Assembly (NCBI RefSeq): GCF_040530035.1
Contig: NZ_JBEWCD010000002.1
Span: forward strand, 1,054,001 to 1,118,000
Direction of reading: 5' to 3'
From: Roseibium sp. HPY-6
Lineage (GTDB): Bacteria > Pseudomonadota > Alphaproteobacteria > Rhizobiales > Stappiaceae
Length of the DNA stretch: 64,000 nucleotides
The notes beneath the pieces are model-generated. The model saw only the letters and a list, made by a program, of their open reading frames with translations, had not been told where the DNA came from and ran no database searches. Position 1 is the stretch's first letter, and every line of letters begins with the position of its first letter. Positions 42,724 through 51,592 of this stretch are shown one piece after another. The position numbers were made by a program, and so were the translations under genes.

Positions 42724-44268
42724 TCAGTTTGTTGCGGTGTCTTCTTCCGGCGTCTCTGTGCGCAGTTTGCTCTCGTTGAGGCTGAGAGAAATGATCAGAC
42801 CGATCACGGCGACGGCCAATCCGAACCAGAAGGCGGCATGAAGGCCTGTCGCAAATGAGTCGCGCACTGCATTCATGACCGCTTCTGCTTCCTGGCCCGA
42901 ATACCGCTCGGTGATTGACATGACAGCCGGATCCTTGAGCGTTCCGGCCGCGAGCACACGTAGGTCACCGGTTGGCAAGGTAACATTCGCAGACGCCGTG
43001 ACCGCCTCGACTTTCCCGATCGCTGCCCCGAACATCATGGCCGTCGCGCAGGCGATGCCGATTGCCCCAAGGCCGAGGTGGAACATGAAGGAGAGGCCGC
43101 CTGCGAGCCCGGCACCTTTGGCACCGAGGGCATTGACGGCTGCTGTTCCCGCCGGTCCGAATACCAGGCCGCCGCCCAGGCCAACGACCAGCATTACAGG
43201 GACAAGCGCTACGTAGCCCCAGGACGTTTGCAAAAAGAGCATCAGGACGCATCCCAGAATGAGAGACGCATGTCCCGCGGCCATCAGTTTTCTCGGTCCG
43301 ATGGCGTTGTAGTAGTTTCCGACGGCGAGGTTCATTGCCGCCAATACAACGGCAAGCGGCAGCATTCCCATTGAACTCCAGAAAATCGACCAGCCGAGGA
43401 CTTTCTGCATGTATTGAGGCAGATAGAGAAGGCACAGAAACAGGACCACCGCCGGCAGTCCGTTGAGCGCAAGGGTTCGGACAAACTGGTGATTTCGCAT
43501 CATCGTGAGCGGGATCATTGGATCCTTGACGCGGCTTTCCACCATTGGAAACAGCGCAAAAAACACCAGCGCACCTGCGAACAGCGCGAGCGTTCCCGCA
43601 TGGAACCAGCCATTGTCGGCTCCGATATCGAGCCCGAACAGAAGGCAGAAGACCCCGACGGCGAGCACCGCCATCCCGGAAATGTCGACTGCTTCGTTGG
43701 TCGCATGCTCCTTTTCGCGTTCGATGAAACGAAAGATCAGGACAGCGGAGAGCACCGCAAAAACCGCGTTGAAAATAAAGAAACTCCGCCAGTCTCCCAA
43801 AGCCGACAGCGACCCGGCGATAAAGGGGGCAAGAACGTTTCCCGCCGCGACCGACCCCATCAGGATGCCCATAGCCGGGCCGCGCTCGTCTTCTTCGACA
43901 GATGTTGCAGCAAGAGCCAGGATACAGGGCCAGACCAGCGCAGAGCCGACACCCTGTGCCGCTCTTGCAAAAATGAGGGTGGAGACAGTCGGGGCGAGAA
44001 TGCAGCCGATGGAGGCGACGAAAAAAATGCCGAGGCCGATCAGGACATAGCGCCGGTGCCCGAGCAGGTCGCCGAGCCGGCCACCCGCGACAAGACCCAT
44101 CGACAGCGTCAGAGCGTAGGCATTCAGAACCCATTGAGTGGTTGTGATATCGACGGAATATTCCTGCTCGATCGGCGTCACCAGAAGCATTGCTCCGGTA
44201 AAGTCGGTACCGATCATGAAGGACGGAACCGATACCGCACCTAGTATCCGCTTGGCCTTCGCGTCCAC
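42724..44268 (-). CDS. MFS transporter, DHA2 (14-TM) drug:proton antiporter family
   Basis: 514 aa from a GTG at 44268 (GGGAGGGG upstream). Fourteen predicted membrane segments; motif A-like GRLGDLLGHRRYVLIG and the ITTTQWVLNAYALTLSMGLVAGG opening are those of EmrB/QacA-type exporters. Likely exports a hydrophobic or organic compound across the inner membrane. No adaptor (EmrA) gene is near. Confidence 0.9.
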   Translation of the reverse strand: MDAKAKRILGAVSVPSFMIGTDFTGAMLLVTPIEQEYSVDITTTQWVLNAYALTLSMGLVAGGRLGDLLGHRRYVLIGLGIFFVASIGCILAPTVSTLIFARAAQGVGSALVWPCILALAATSVEEDERGPAMGILMGSVAAGNVLAPFIAGSLSALGDWRSFFIFNAVFAVLSAVLIFRFIEREKEHATNEAVDISGMAVLAVGVFCLLFGLDIGADNGWFHAGTLALFAGALVFFALFPMVESRVKDPMIPLTMMRNHQFVRTLALNGLPAVVLFLCLLYLPQYMQKVLGWSIFWSSMGMLPLAVVLAAMNLAVGNYYNAIGPRKLMAAGHASLILGCVLMLFLQTSWGYVALVPVMLVVGLGGGLVFGPAGTAAVNALGAKGAGLAGGLSFMFHLGLGAIGIACATAMMFGAAIGKVEAVTASANVTLPTGDLRVLAAGTLKDPAVMSITERYSGQEAEAVMNAVRDSFATGLHAAFWFGLAVAVIGLIISLSLNESKLRTETPEEDTATN

Positions 44269-44336
44269 GAGCCCCTCCCGCTAAGCTAGATGCCGATAGC
44301 CTACGCCGGAAGAGCGCAGGAAAGCGAGGAGTAGCG

Positions 44337-47066
44337 TCAATTTTCGTCCGGAACGTCCGAAACGCTCAAGGTGACGAGTGCAATCCCGGGATCATCCGGA
44401 GAGGTGCCGACCGTAAATCCGAGAGCCTGGCACATGGAAATCATCGACGTGTTTTCCTTCAGGACCTCGCCTTTGATCGTCTGGATGCCGTCAGCCCTGG
44501 CATACCGGATGATGAGTTTCATCAGGGCCCAGCCAAGTCCGATCCCTTTAAGGTCCGATCGCACCATCACTGCATATTCACCGCTTTGATGATCGGGGTC
44601 GGCATGCAGGCGAACCACGCCCAAAAGAGTGCCGTCTTGCGGATCTATCGCCGCAAACGCGATTGCCCTTGCGTAGTCGAGTTGGGTAAGCCTTGAAAGA
44701 AACCGGTGGCTGAAATCACGCACAGGCGCGAAGAAACGCAGGCGCAGGTCTTCGGGTGTGATTGATTCGAAAAAGGTTCTGAAAAGCTCTTCGTCTTCCG
44801 GCCGCACCGGGCGCACGAAAACCTCCCGGTCGCCCTTTAGCGACAAGGTCTGCTCCCACTCCTGGGGATAGGGCGTTATGGCAAGGCGTGAGCGTCCTGT
44901 TCGTCCGGGCCGGTTTTCAGGATTGCAAAGCGTCATGCGCGCATCCAGTCCGATGAGACCGGAGGGCAAGGCAACCAGCGGATTGATATCGAGTTCCAGG
45001 ATTTGCGGAAGATCGATCGTGATTTGCGACAGTTTGACCAGCGCCTCGGCCAGGGCCGGTGTGTCAAGTGCCGGGCGGGACGGGCCACCATCCAGAAGGC
45101 GCGAAATCTGTGTCCTGCCGATTTGGGCCTTGGCAAGATTGAGATCGAGCGGCGGCAGTTCCAGGGCGATGTCTTCGCTTTCCTCAATCGAGGTGCCGCC
45201 ATGACCGAAGACAAGGACGGGACCGAACTCGGGCGTTTCCGCAAGCCCCATGTAAAGTTCCATGCCGTGCCGGTCCTCCAGCATCGGATGAAGAGAAATG
45301 CCTGCAATAACCGCATCCGGATAGTCCCGGCGCGTATTGGCCATCAGTTCTTCTGCGGCCGCTCGAACGGCCTCCGGGCTTTCAAGGCCCAGTCTGACCC
45401 CGTCGATCCGTGACTTGAACGGCAGATCCGGTGAGATGAGTTTCGCAACGCAATGCCGCGACGACTGAAACAGTGTGCCGGAAAGCTCCGCCGCTTCGCG
45501 CGGGGTTTTCGCCATCAGTGTCTGCATGACAGGGAGATCGTAGGCTTCGAGGACGTCGCAGACCTCGCGCGGATCCAGCCAGGTACGGCCTTCCGACAAA
45601 GCATTTTCGACGATACTTCTGGCGCGCATTGTGTCGGGTGTGAAACTCGTCGCCAGGCTCGGGGGAACTGCCATGAGGAACTCGCGCGCCTGTGCGTCGC
45701 GCGCAAGGTGCATCAGGCTGCGGGCCGCCTCTGCAGGGCTGGCATAGTTGGGAACCTTGGCAGCGGAAAGTTCTGCACGAATTGTGCCGTCGCTCCCGAT
45801 CAGTCCCGCAACAAGCGCCTTTTTCCGGCCGGTTCGGCGCCGGTCCGTTCGAGCAGCATCGATGACCGATTTGGCGATGGTTCGGAGCGGCTGAAAGGCG
45901 CTCGCCGCTTGAAGCACGACGGCCCCATCGACTGACGGGTCTTTCAGGACTGTGGTGATTGCCGAGGTAATGTCCTCCGGCGTAACGTTTTCACGCAGAA
46001 TTACCGACCCGCTTGCGGCCGGCGTTGCTTCGAGGTCGGATGTTTCACGGCTTACGGCTTCAAGCTCTCGCCTCGTGTCCGCACTCAGCGTCGCGAAGCG
46101 CCCATCCAGATCCTGCAGCCTATCGACAGCAAGACTGGCCAGGCTGCGGCCGTTGGCGATAACTGCAACTTCGTTGAGGCGCGGAACGCGAATGTGCGAA
46201 AGGGTTTCCAGGGCTTCGAACATCTCGTCGAGATCAAAGACGCGCAGCAGCCCTGTTCGCCTGAAAACCGTTTCATAGACGAGATCGGTTTTGGCAAGGC
46301 GTCCGGCATGGGTTCGCCCGGTCCCGCCTGTATCGCGGCTTTTGCCGGAACGGATCACGATGACCGGTTTGGTGCGCGCAGCCGCGCGTGCCGCGGAAAT
46401 GAATTTTTGCGGTACTGCGATACCTTCCAGGTGCAACACGATCGAGCGTGTCCTGTAGTCCTGCGCGAAATAGTCGATCAGGTCGCCAAGGTCGACATCA
46501 ATGCGTGCGCCAAGCGAAACAACGGCTGAAAATCCGGTGTTGTGGGTTTTGGCCCAGGACAGCGTCGCGTTCAAAACGGCACCGGACCTTGAGAAGAATG
46601 CGATATCGCCGCGCACAGGCGGCTCGGCGCTTAACAGTGCATTCAGTTTGCTCGCCGGAACCGCAATGCCAAGACTGCCGGGCCCGATGAGCCTGAGGTT
46701 GGTCTTGCGGGCAGCTTCCCTGCAGCTTTGCATAAGCTCTTCCGGCCAGCTTTCGTAACCGGATGAAGGGATCAGCACAGCGCGGGTGCCGCCTCTGCCA
46801 AGCTTTTCGATTGTCTGCGGAAGCGTTTCGGGCTTTGCAAGATAGACGACAAGGTCCGGTATCTTGTCCAGATCGTCCAACGATCCGTATTTTGCCCCGC
46901 TGAATGGGATCTCCTCTTCTATCCCGATGAGTGAGACCTGATGTTCGGCTTCAAGGTCATGAAGGCATTCAATAAGCTTGGTCGTAAGCACGCCCGGATG
47001 GCGGCATGGCCCCATGACGGCCACGGAGTTCGGAGCAAAAAAGCCCTCAAGGTTTCGGATGGTCAC
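44337..47066 (-). CDS. PatZ-like protein acetyltransferase: NDP-forming acyl-CoA synthetase fold fused to GNAT
   Basis: 909 aa from a GTG at 47066 (AGGGAT upstream). Order: CoA-binding domain (~1-130), succinyl-CoA-ligase-like domains (~140-430) with the loop SGKSRDTGGTGRTHAG, ATP-grasp (~480-700), and a C-terminal GNAT domain (~745-905) with SDLKGIGLGWALMKLIIRYA as acetyl-CoA loop. Relatives (PatZ/YfiQ, Pat) acetylate lysines of acyl-CoA synthetases and other enzymes, with the large domain sensing acyl-CoA. It lies 68 bases from the MFS gene start and is downstream of the Usp terminator, so it is its own unit. Confidence 0.9.
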   Translation of the reverse strand: MTIRNLEGFFAPNSVAVMGPCRHPGVLTTKLIECLHDLEAEHQVSLIGIEEEIPFSGAKYGSLDDLDKIPDLVVYLAKPETLPQTIEKLGRGGTRAVLIPSSGYESWPEELMQSCREAARKTNLRLIGPGSLGIAVPASKLNALLSAEPPVRGDIAFFSRSGAVLNATLSWAKTHNTGFSAVVSLGARIDVDLGDLIDYFAQDYRTRSIVLHLEGIAVPQKFISAARAAARTKPVIVIRSGKSRDTGGTGRTHAGRLAKTDLVYETVFRRTGLLRVFDLDEMFEALETLSHIRVPRLNEVAVIANGRSLASLAVDRLQDLDGRFATLSADTRRELEAVSRETSDLEATPAASGSVILRENVTPEDITSAITTVLKDPSVDGAVVLQAASAFQPLRTIAKSVIDAARTDRRRTGRKKALVAGLIGSDGTIRAELSAAKVPNYASPAEAARSLMHLARDAQAREFLMAVPPSLATSFTPDTMRARSIVENALSEGRTWLDPREVCDVLEAYDLPVMQTLMAKTPREAAELSGTLFQSSRHCVAKLISPDLPFKSRIDGVRLGLESPEAVRAAAEELMANTRRDYPDAVIAGISLHPMLEDRHGMELYMGLAETPEFGPVLVFGHGGTSIEESEDIALELPPLDLNLAKAQIGRTQISRLLDGGPSRPALDTPALAEALVKLSQITIDLPQILELDINPLVALPSGLIGLDARMTLCNPENRPGRTGRSRLAITPYPQEWEQTLSLKGDREVFVRPVRPEDEELFRTFFESITPEDLRLRFFAPVRDFSHRFLSRLTQLDYARAIAFAAIDPQDGTLLGVVRLHADPDHQSGEYAVMVRSDLKGIGLGWALMKLIIRYARADGIQTIKGEVLKENTSMISMCQALGFTVGTSPDDPGIALVTLSVSDVPDEN

Positions 47067-47124
47067 GCAGGTCTATCCCTTCCACACGTCCGGTTATGTC
47101 GCCAGCCTAGCGGAGATTTGAGAC

Positions 47125-47166
47125 AAAAAAATTCCCGCGCACCGTTTTCCATAGCGGGCGCGGGAA
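47125..47166 (-). terminator. Intrinsic terminator of the universal stress protein gene
   Basis: On the minus strand TTCCCGCGC and GCGCGGGAA form a nine-bp stem with a 17-base loop, followed by seven T. Located 19 bases beyond the usp stop. Confidence 0.88.
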
Positions 47167-47184
47167 ATTGCATCTGATTTGACC

Positions 47185-48018
47185 CTAGTGCGCCATCAGG
47201 ACCGGAACGGTCATGGCCTCCAGGATTTCACGCGTTGCGCCACCAAACAGAAATTCCCGCATACGGCTGTGGCCGTATCCGCCCATCACGACGAGATCAT
47301 TGCCATTGTCGGATACATGGTTGAGGACCGTATCGGCGACGCTTGCCTGCGGATTGATGACCACGTCCACCGTAACGTTCATGTTGTGGCGGGCGAGGTA
47401 GTTGGCAACGTCAGCGCCGGGTTGGCCCTCATCTCTCGACGCGCGCTTCTCGATCACGAGCACCGTGATCTTTTCGGCTTTTTCGAGTACGGGCAGCGCG
47501 GCGTGGATCGCGCGGGTTGCCGTGGAACTGCCGTCCCAGCCGACAAGAACGTTTTTCGGTTGGAACGCCGTGCTTCCGATATAGGGAACCAGCATCACCG
47601 GAACGCCGCTTTCAAAAAGAACCGTTTCGATAAGGAGTTCGCGCATTGGTTCCGGCTTATCCGGATTGGATTGCCCGATCACGACAAGGTCCGTCGGACG
47701 GCAATGAACGAGCACGTTTTCCAGCGGGCCGCCGGTCAGGATCTCGGCGATCCGGCTCTCGCTTCTGGTTGCCGCAAGGCGCGCCAGTTCGTCAAAGTCC
47801 TTTTTGGCTTCGTTTGCTGCGGCAATGGCCTGCTCATGAGCAGCCTGCATGTAGTCGACAGGCATGGGAGCAGCGGCGAAAGCGGGAACAACCGGTTCGA
47901 AGGAAACCGCCAGTCCGGTCACATGCGCATCGTGAATGCGCCCGAACTCCAAAGCATATTTTGCCGCGAGCTGGTCGCCTGCGAGATCGAGAATGGTCAA
48001 AACATCTTTGATGGGCAT
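47185..48018 (-). CDS. Double-domain universal stress protein (UspA family)
   Basis: 277 aa, two Usp domains (~1-140 and ~148-277). The second has the ATP-binding pattern MGGYGHSRMREFLFGGATREIL (G-2x-G-9x-G); the first is less conserved, as usual in double Usp. A perfect AAGGAGGGATAA precedes the ATG at 48018. Such proteins respond to starvation, oxygen or redox stress. Divergent from dctB with 151 bases between. Confidence 0.92.
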   Translation of the reverse strand: MPIKDVLTILDLAGDQLAAKYALEFGRIHDAHVTGLAVSFEPVVPAFAAAPMPVDYMQAAHEQAIAAANEAKKDFDELARLAATRSESRIAEILTGGPLENVLVHCRPTDLVVIGQSNPDKPEPMRELLIETVLFESGVPVMLVPYIGSTAFQPKNVLVGWDGSSTATRAIHAALPVLEKAEKITVLVIEKRASRDEGQPGADVANYLARHNMNVTVDVVINPQASVADTVLNHVSDNGNDLVVMGGYGHSRMREFLFGGATREILEAMTVPVLMAH

Positions 48019-48169
48019 TTATCCCTCCTTGGACCGGGAACAGGGTGCTGAGCCAGCGACATGGAATCTACAGAACGGCCGTGACGCTGGTCCTTGACGC
48101 GTATCAATTGATTTTGTCATTTAAATTCAGATTTCTGGCACAGGTCAAAAAAATGCGCGATAACAGGGC

Positions 48170-49972
48170 ATGACCAACCGTTGGCTCTTTCTGGCAATAC
48201 CGCCTTTGTTTCTTGTGGTGACTGCGTTCGTCCTTGTTCAGCTTGTCCTGGACCTGGATGAGGACAGCGTCGACCGCAAGGCCGCCGAGCGGCTGACGCT
48301 CTACCGGCAGACCATTTTGGGCGAATACCAGAAGTACCGTTATCTTCCCTACATGATCGCTCGCGATCCGCGCGCCACATCCGCACTGACCTTCGGACGG
48401 CCGGTAGAAAGCGCCAACCGCTTTCTGGAGGAGATGGCCGAAAACTCCGGTGCCGACCTGCTCTACGTCATGAACGAGGATGGCACGACACTGGCCGCCA
48501 GTAACTGGCGTGACGATCTTTCGCTGGTCGGCCGCAATTATGGTTTCCGTCCTTATTTCAAATCGGCGATCGAAGGCGATGAGGGTCAGTTTTTTGCGAT
48601 AGGTGCAACGCTGGGTGAACCCGGCCTCTTTCTGGCCAGACCGTCACCCGTTACGGGAAAGCCGATTGGTGTCGCCGTCGTCAAGGTCGACATGCGTCCA
48701 TTGGAAGCTGCATGGGCTGAAGGTGGTGAAACCGTATTTGCCTCCGATGAAAACGGCGTGATCTTCCTGTCGAGCCGGCCTGAGTGGCGTTACCGCACGC
48801 TTGCCGAGCTGCCGCCGGGTGTGCGCAGGACGATCCAGTCTACGCGCCAGTATGCTTCTCAGGGTTTGCAACCGGTCAGTGGGCAATCGGGCCCCGGGCA
48901 AACCGTCACTTCCGGCGACCTGCTGACGATCGACGGCAGCGTCTTCCGTCACAATGCCTCACAGGTGGGGCTGCTCGGTTGGACACTCCATTTTCTGGTT
49001 CCGGTCGAGGAAACCCGCAAAAGCGTGTTGCCGATCTGGGCAGCAACAGTGGCGCTTTGTCTGGTCTATGCGATCATCCTGCTGGTACTGCGCGGACGGC
49101 GTCTTCGCAAGGCATCGGTCCTGCTGCGCCAGGAATCCGCCGATCTGAAGGAGCTAAATACACGTCTGGTTGGCGAGATACAGGAACGGCGCCGGGTCGA
49201 GCGCGAATTGCTGGAAGCGCAACGGGGCCTTGCGCGTTCGAACAGGCTGGCAGCTGTCGGCGAAATGTCGGCCGCCGTAGTGCACGAGTTGAGCCAGCCT
49301 CTCTCTGCGCTCAGAATGTTTGTTGCCGGAACGCGGAAGTTCCTCGACAAGGGCGACACGCGCACTGCCGTCGAAAACCTTGAGGAAATTGACTCCCTGC
49401 AACTTCGCATGGCAAGCCTCACGCAGGAACTGAAGCGGTTCGCGCGCCCGGGGGAAAACCGCATTGAAAAAATCGATCTGACGGAGAGCATTCGGGCCGC
49501 GGAAAAAATCGTCCGTCCACGCCTTGAGGAAACGGGTGTCCGGCTCGAACTTGATTTGCCAGAAAATGAGCTCGAAGTCGAAACGGCTCCTTTGAGGGTC
49601 GAACAGATCCTGGTGAACCTGCTTCGAAATGGCGCTGACGCCGCCGCTGCGGAAGGAGATGGACAGGTTCTCTTGAAGGCGTTCGGCACGGGTCGTGAGA
49701 TCAGATTGCAGATTTCCGACAACGGACCGGGCATACCGGAAGACCTTCGGGACCGCATATTCGACCCCTTCTTCTCCACAAAGACCAGCTCAGGCGGCAT
49801 GGGTCTGGGTCTGGCCATTTCCATGCGCCTTGCCGAGGACCTCGGAGGAAACCTGTCGGTCCGAGCAAATTCGCCAAAAGGCGCATTGTTTGAGCTGACG
49901 CTTCCCGCTTTTGACGGCGAACTGGCCCGGACCGGAGCACGTCATTCTATGGAAAATGAAGCCGCAGAATGA
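48170..49972 (+). CDS. dctB: C4-dicarboxylate sensor histidine kinase DctB
   Basis: 600 aa. Membrane segments at about 6-26 and 286-307 enclose a double PAS-like (Cache) periplasmic sensor of ~260 residues, the DctB type: LLYVMNEDGTTLAASNW, GRNYGFRPYFKSAI and GIGV-like strands. The kinase core has His372 in GEMSAAVVHELSQPLSALRMF, NLLRNGADAA, DNGPGIP and GGMGLGLAIS. It should sense succinate, malate or fumarate and phosphorylate DctD, whose ATG overlaps its stop by four bases. dctPQM follow. Confidence 0.94.
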   Translation: MTNRWLFLAIPPLFLVVTAFVLVQLVLDLDEDSVDRKAAERLTLYRQTILGEYQKYRYLPYMIARDPRATSALTFGRPVESANRFLEEMAENSGADLLYVMNEDGTTLAASNWRDDLSLVGRNYGFRPYFKSAIEGDEGQFFAIGATLGEPGLFLARPSPVTGKPIGVAVVKVDMRPLEAAWAEGGETVFASDENGVIFLSSRPEWRYRTLAELPPGVRRTIQSTRQYASQGLQPVSGQSGPGQTVTSGDLLTIDGSVFRHNASQVGLLGWTLHFLVPVEETRKSVLPIWAATVALCLVYAIILLVLRGRRLRKASVLLRQESADLKELNTRLVGEIQERRRVERELLEAQRGLARSNRLAAVGEMSAAVVHELSQPLSALRMFVAGTRKFLDKGDTRTAVENLEEIDSLQLRMASLTQELKRFARPGENRIEKIDLTESIRAAEKIVRPRLEETGVRLELDLPENELEVETAPLRVEQILVNLLRNGADAAAAEGDGQVLLKAFGTGREIRLQISDNGPGIPEDLRDRIFDPFFSTKTSSGGMGLGLAISMRLAEDLGGNLSVRANSPKGALFELTLPAFDGELARTGARHSMENEAAE

Positions 49973-51366
49973 CGGAAAACGCAGACGACCGTACCGTTCT
50001 CATTGTCGATGACGATCCGTCGATGCGCGCGGCGCTGCGCCAGTGGATCCGTCTGGCAGGCTTTGCGACGGTTGAAGTTGCAGGCGCGGATGAAGCCATG
50101 TCCCGGCTCTCGCCGGATTTCGACGGTTGTGTCGTCTCCGATGTCAAGCTGGAAGGCGACGACGGTCTTGAGCTCCTGCGTCGTATCGCAAGCCGCGACA
50201 CCGATTTGCCAGTCGTCCTCATCACCGGACATGGCGATGTCCCCATGGCCGTGGAGGCAATGCGGGCAGGCGCATATGACTTTATCGAAAAACCGTTTGA
50301 CCCGGATCACATCGCGGAAGTGGTCCGGCGTGCGGCGGACAAGCGCGCGCTCGTCATGGAAAACCGGGCGCTGAAGAAACAGCTTGAGGAAGGCGCTGGT
50401 CTGGAAAGCCGGTTGATCGGGAACAGCCCGGCCATGGAAACTCTGCGCCAGCAGATCCTTCATTTTGCCAAGACCGATGCCGCGGTGCTGATTACCGGGG
50501 AAACCGGTACCGGCAAGGAGGTGATCGCGCAGGCGCTTCACGACTTCAGCCTGCGTTCCGACGGACCGTTTGTCGCCATCAATGCCGCCGCCTTGCCCGA
50601 GGCCATGGTGGAAGCCGAGCTCTTTGGGCATGAGGCCGGTGCGTTTACCGGCGCGGACCGGCGGCATATCGGCCGGATTGAAGCAGCCCATAACGGCGTA
50701 CTCTTCCTTGATGAAATCGTATCTATGCCGCTCGTCCTCCAACCGAAACTTCTCAGGGTGCTGCAGGAAAGCAAGGTCGACCGGATTGGCGGCACGAAGT
50801 CGATCGACGTGAACACTCGCCTTGTCAGCGCCTCCAACCTTCATCCGGGCGAAGCGGTGCGCTCCGGTCGCCTGCGCGAGGATCTGCTCTTCCGACTGAA
50901 CACTATCGAGCTCCACGTACCTCCGCTGCGTGAACGCGGTCGTGATTGTCTGCTGTTGTTCGATACGTTCTCAAACAGGCTGGCAGTCCAATACGGGATT
51001 GGCGCCCCCGGCTTATCCGTTCGCGACGAGGCCTTTTTGCAGACATATCCCTGGCCGGGCAACGTTCGGGAATTGCGAAATGCAGCGGAACGGTTTGTTC
51101 TCAATGCAGAAGTCAATCCGCAGCCGCTGGAAGCACTTGTGACAGGCCAGCGTGAACCCTCAGATCCGACAAGATCCACCGGGTTGAAGGATCTTATGGA
51201 CGAATACGAACGCTCTCTGATTGAAAATGCCCTGCGGCGTCACAAGGGGCGCGTGGCGGATGTACTGCGCGAGCTCAATCTCCCGCGCCGGACCCTGAAT
51301 GAAAAGATGGCGCGCCACGGACTGACGAGAGAACAAGCCGGCCCGACAGAAACATCCGAGACCTAG
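49969..51366 (+). CDS. dctD: C4-dicarboxylate response regulator DctD (sigma-54 activator)
   Basis: 465 aa. Receiver domain with Asp58 (VVSDVKLEGDDGLELL), AAA+ sigma-54-interaction domain with Walker A GETGTGKE, the GAFTGA loop (HEAGAFTGADRR) that contacts RpoN, and Walker B NGVLFLDEI, and a C-terminal Fis-type helix-turn-helix (HKGRVADVLRELNLPRRTLNEKMARHGL). It activates the RpoN promoter seen at 51487-51501 upstream of dctP. Overlap with dctB (ATGA) shows coupled expression. Confidence 0.95.
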   Translation: MTENADDRTVLIVDDDPSMRAALRQWIRLAGFATVEVAGADEAMSRLSPDFDGCVVSDVKLEGDDGLELLRRIASRDTDLPVVLITGHGDVPMAVEAMRAGAYDFIEKPFDPDHIAEVVRRAADKRALVMENRALKKQLEEGAGLESRLIGNSPAMETLRQQILHFAKTDAAVLITGETGTGKEVIAQALHDFSLRSDGPFVAINAAALPEAMVEAELFGHEAGAFTGADRRHIGRIEAAHNGVLFLDEIVSMPLVLQPKLLRVLQESKVDRIGGTKSIDVNTRLVSASNLHPGEAVRSGRLREDLLFRLNTIELHVPPLRERGRDCLLLFDTFSNRLAVQYGIGAPGLSVRDEAFLQTYPWPGNVRELRNAAERFVLNAEVNPQPLEALVTGQREPSDPTRSTGLKDLMDEYERSLIENALRRHKGRVADVLRELNLPRRTLNEKMARHGLTREQAGPTETSET

Positions 51367-51396
51367 GCGGAATCTCGCCGATCCCACGGCCCGATA

Positions 51397-51410
51397 GGCA
51401 AGATCTTGCC
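51397..51410. promoter_or_regulatory. Perfect 14-bp palindrome, candidate DctD enhancer site
   Basis: GGCAAGATCTTGCC lies 77 bases before the -24 element of the sigma-54 promoter, so roughly 105-110 bases upstream of the expected start point, the usual enhancer distance. Binding by DctD is inferred. Confidence 0.5.
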
Positions 51411-51486
51411 GAAAGTGCGTGCTCATGCCTTGTCTCTTCGACAAATAGGTGAGCGAAACCTTACGATTTTGTCTTTACCGCGCGAC

Positions 51487-51501
51487 TGGCACGCAGCATG
51501 C
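51487..51501 (+). promoter_or_regulatory. Sigma-54 (RpoN) promoter of dctPQM
   Basis: TGGCACGCAGCATGC: -24 GG at 51488-51489 and -12 GC at 51500-51501 with exactly ten bases between, matching the TGGCACG-N4-TTGC consensus but for one T in the -12 box. It is 92 bases upstream of the dctP ATG, and the activator gene lies immediately upstream. Confidence 0.88.
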
Positions 51502-51592
51502 TTAAGGTCCAGTGACTTGGGCCGGTTCTGCACGGTGAAAAGCCTGTTGAGCGAGCGTCCAAGAAAATGAGCACTTTGTCTGGGAGGATTTC

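Noticed and set aside
43414..44244. 276-codon plus-strand frame rich in Arg, Asp, Glu and Gln
   Set aside because: Antisense of the DHA2 exporter; hydrophobic codons read backwards give polar residues.
51430..51480. Loose GACAAA...TTTGTC inverted repeat upstream of the sigma-54 promoter
   Set aside because: Arms are short and far apart; the 14-bp palindrome at 51397-51410 is a much better enhancer candidate.
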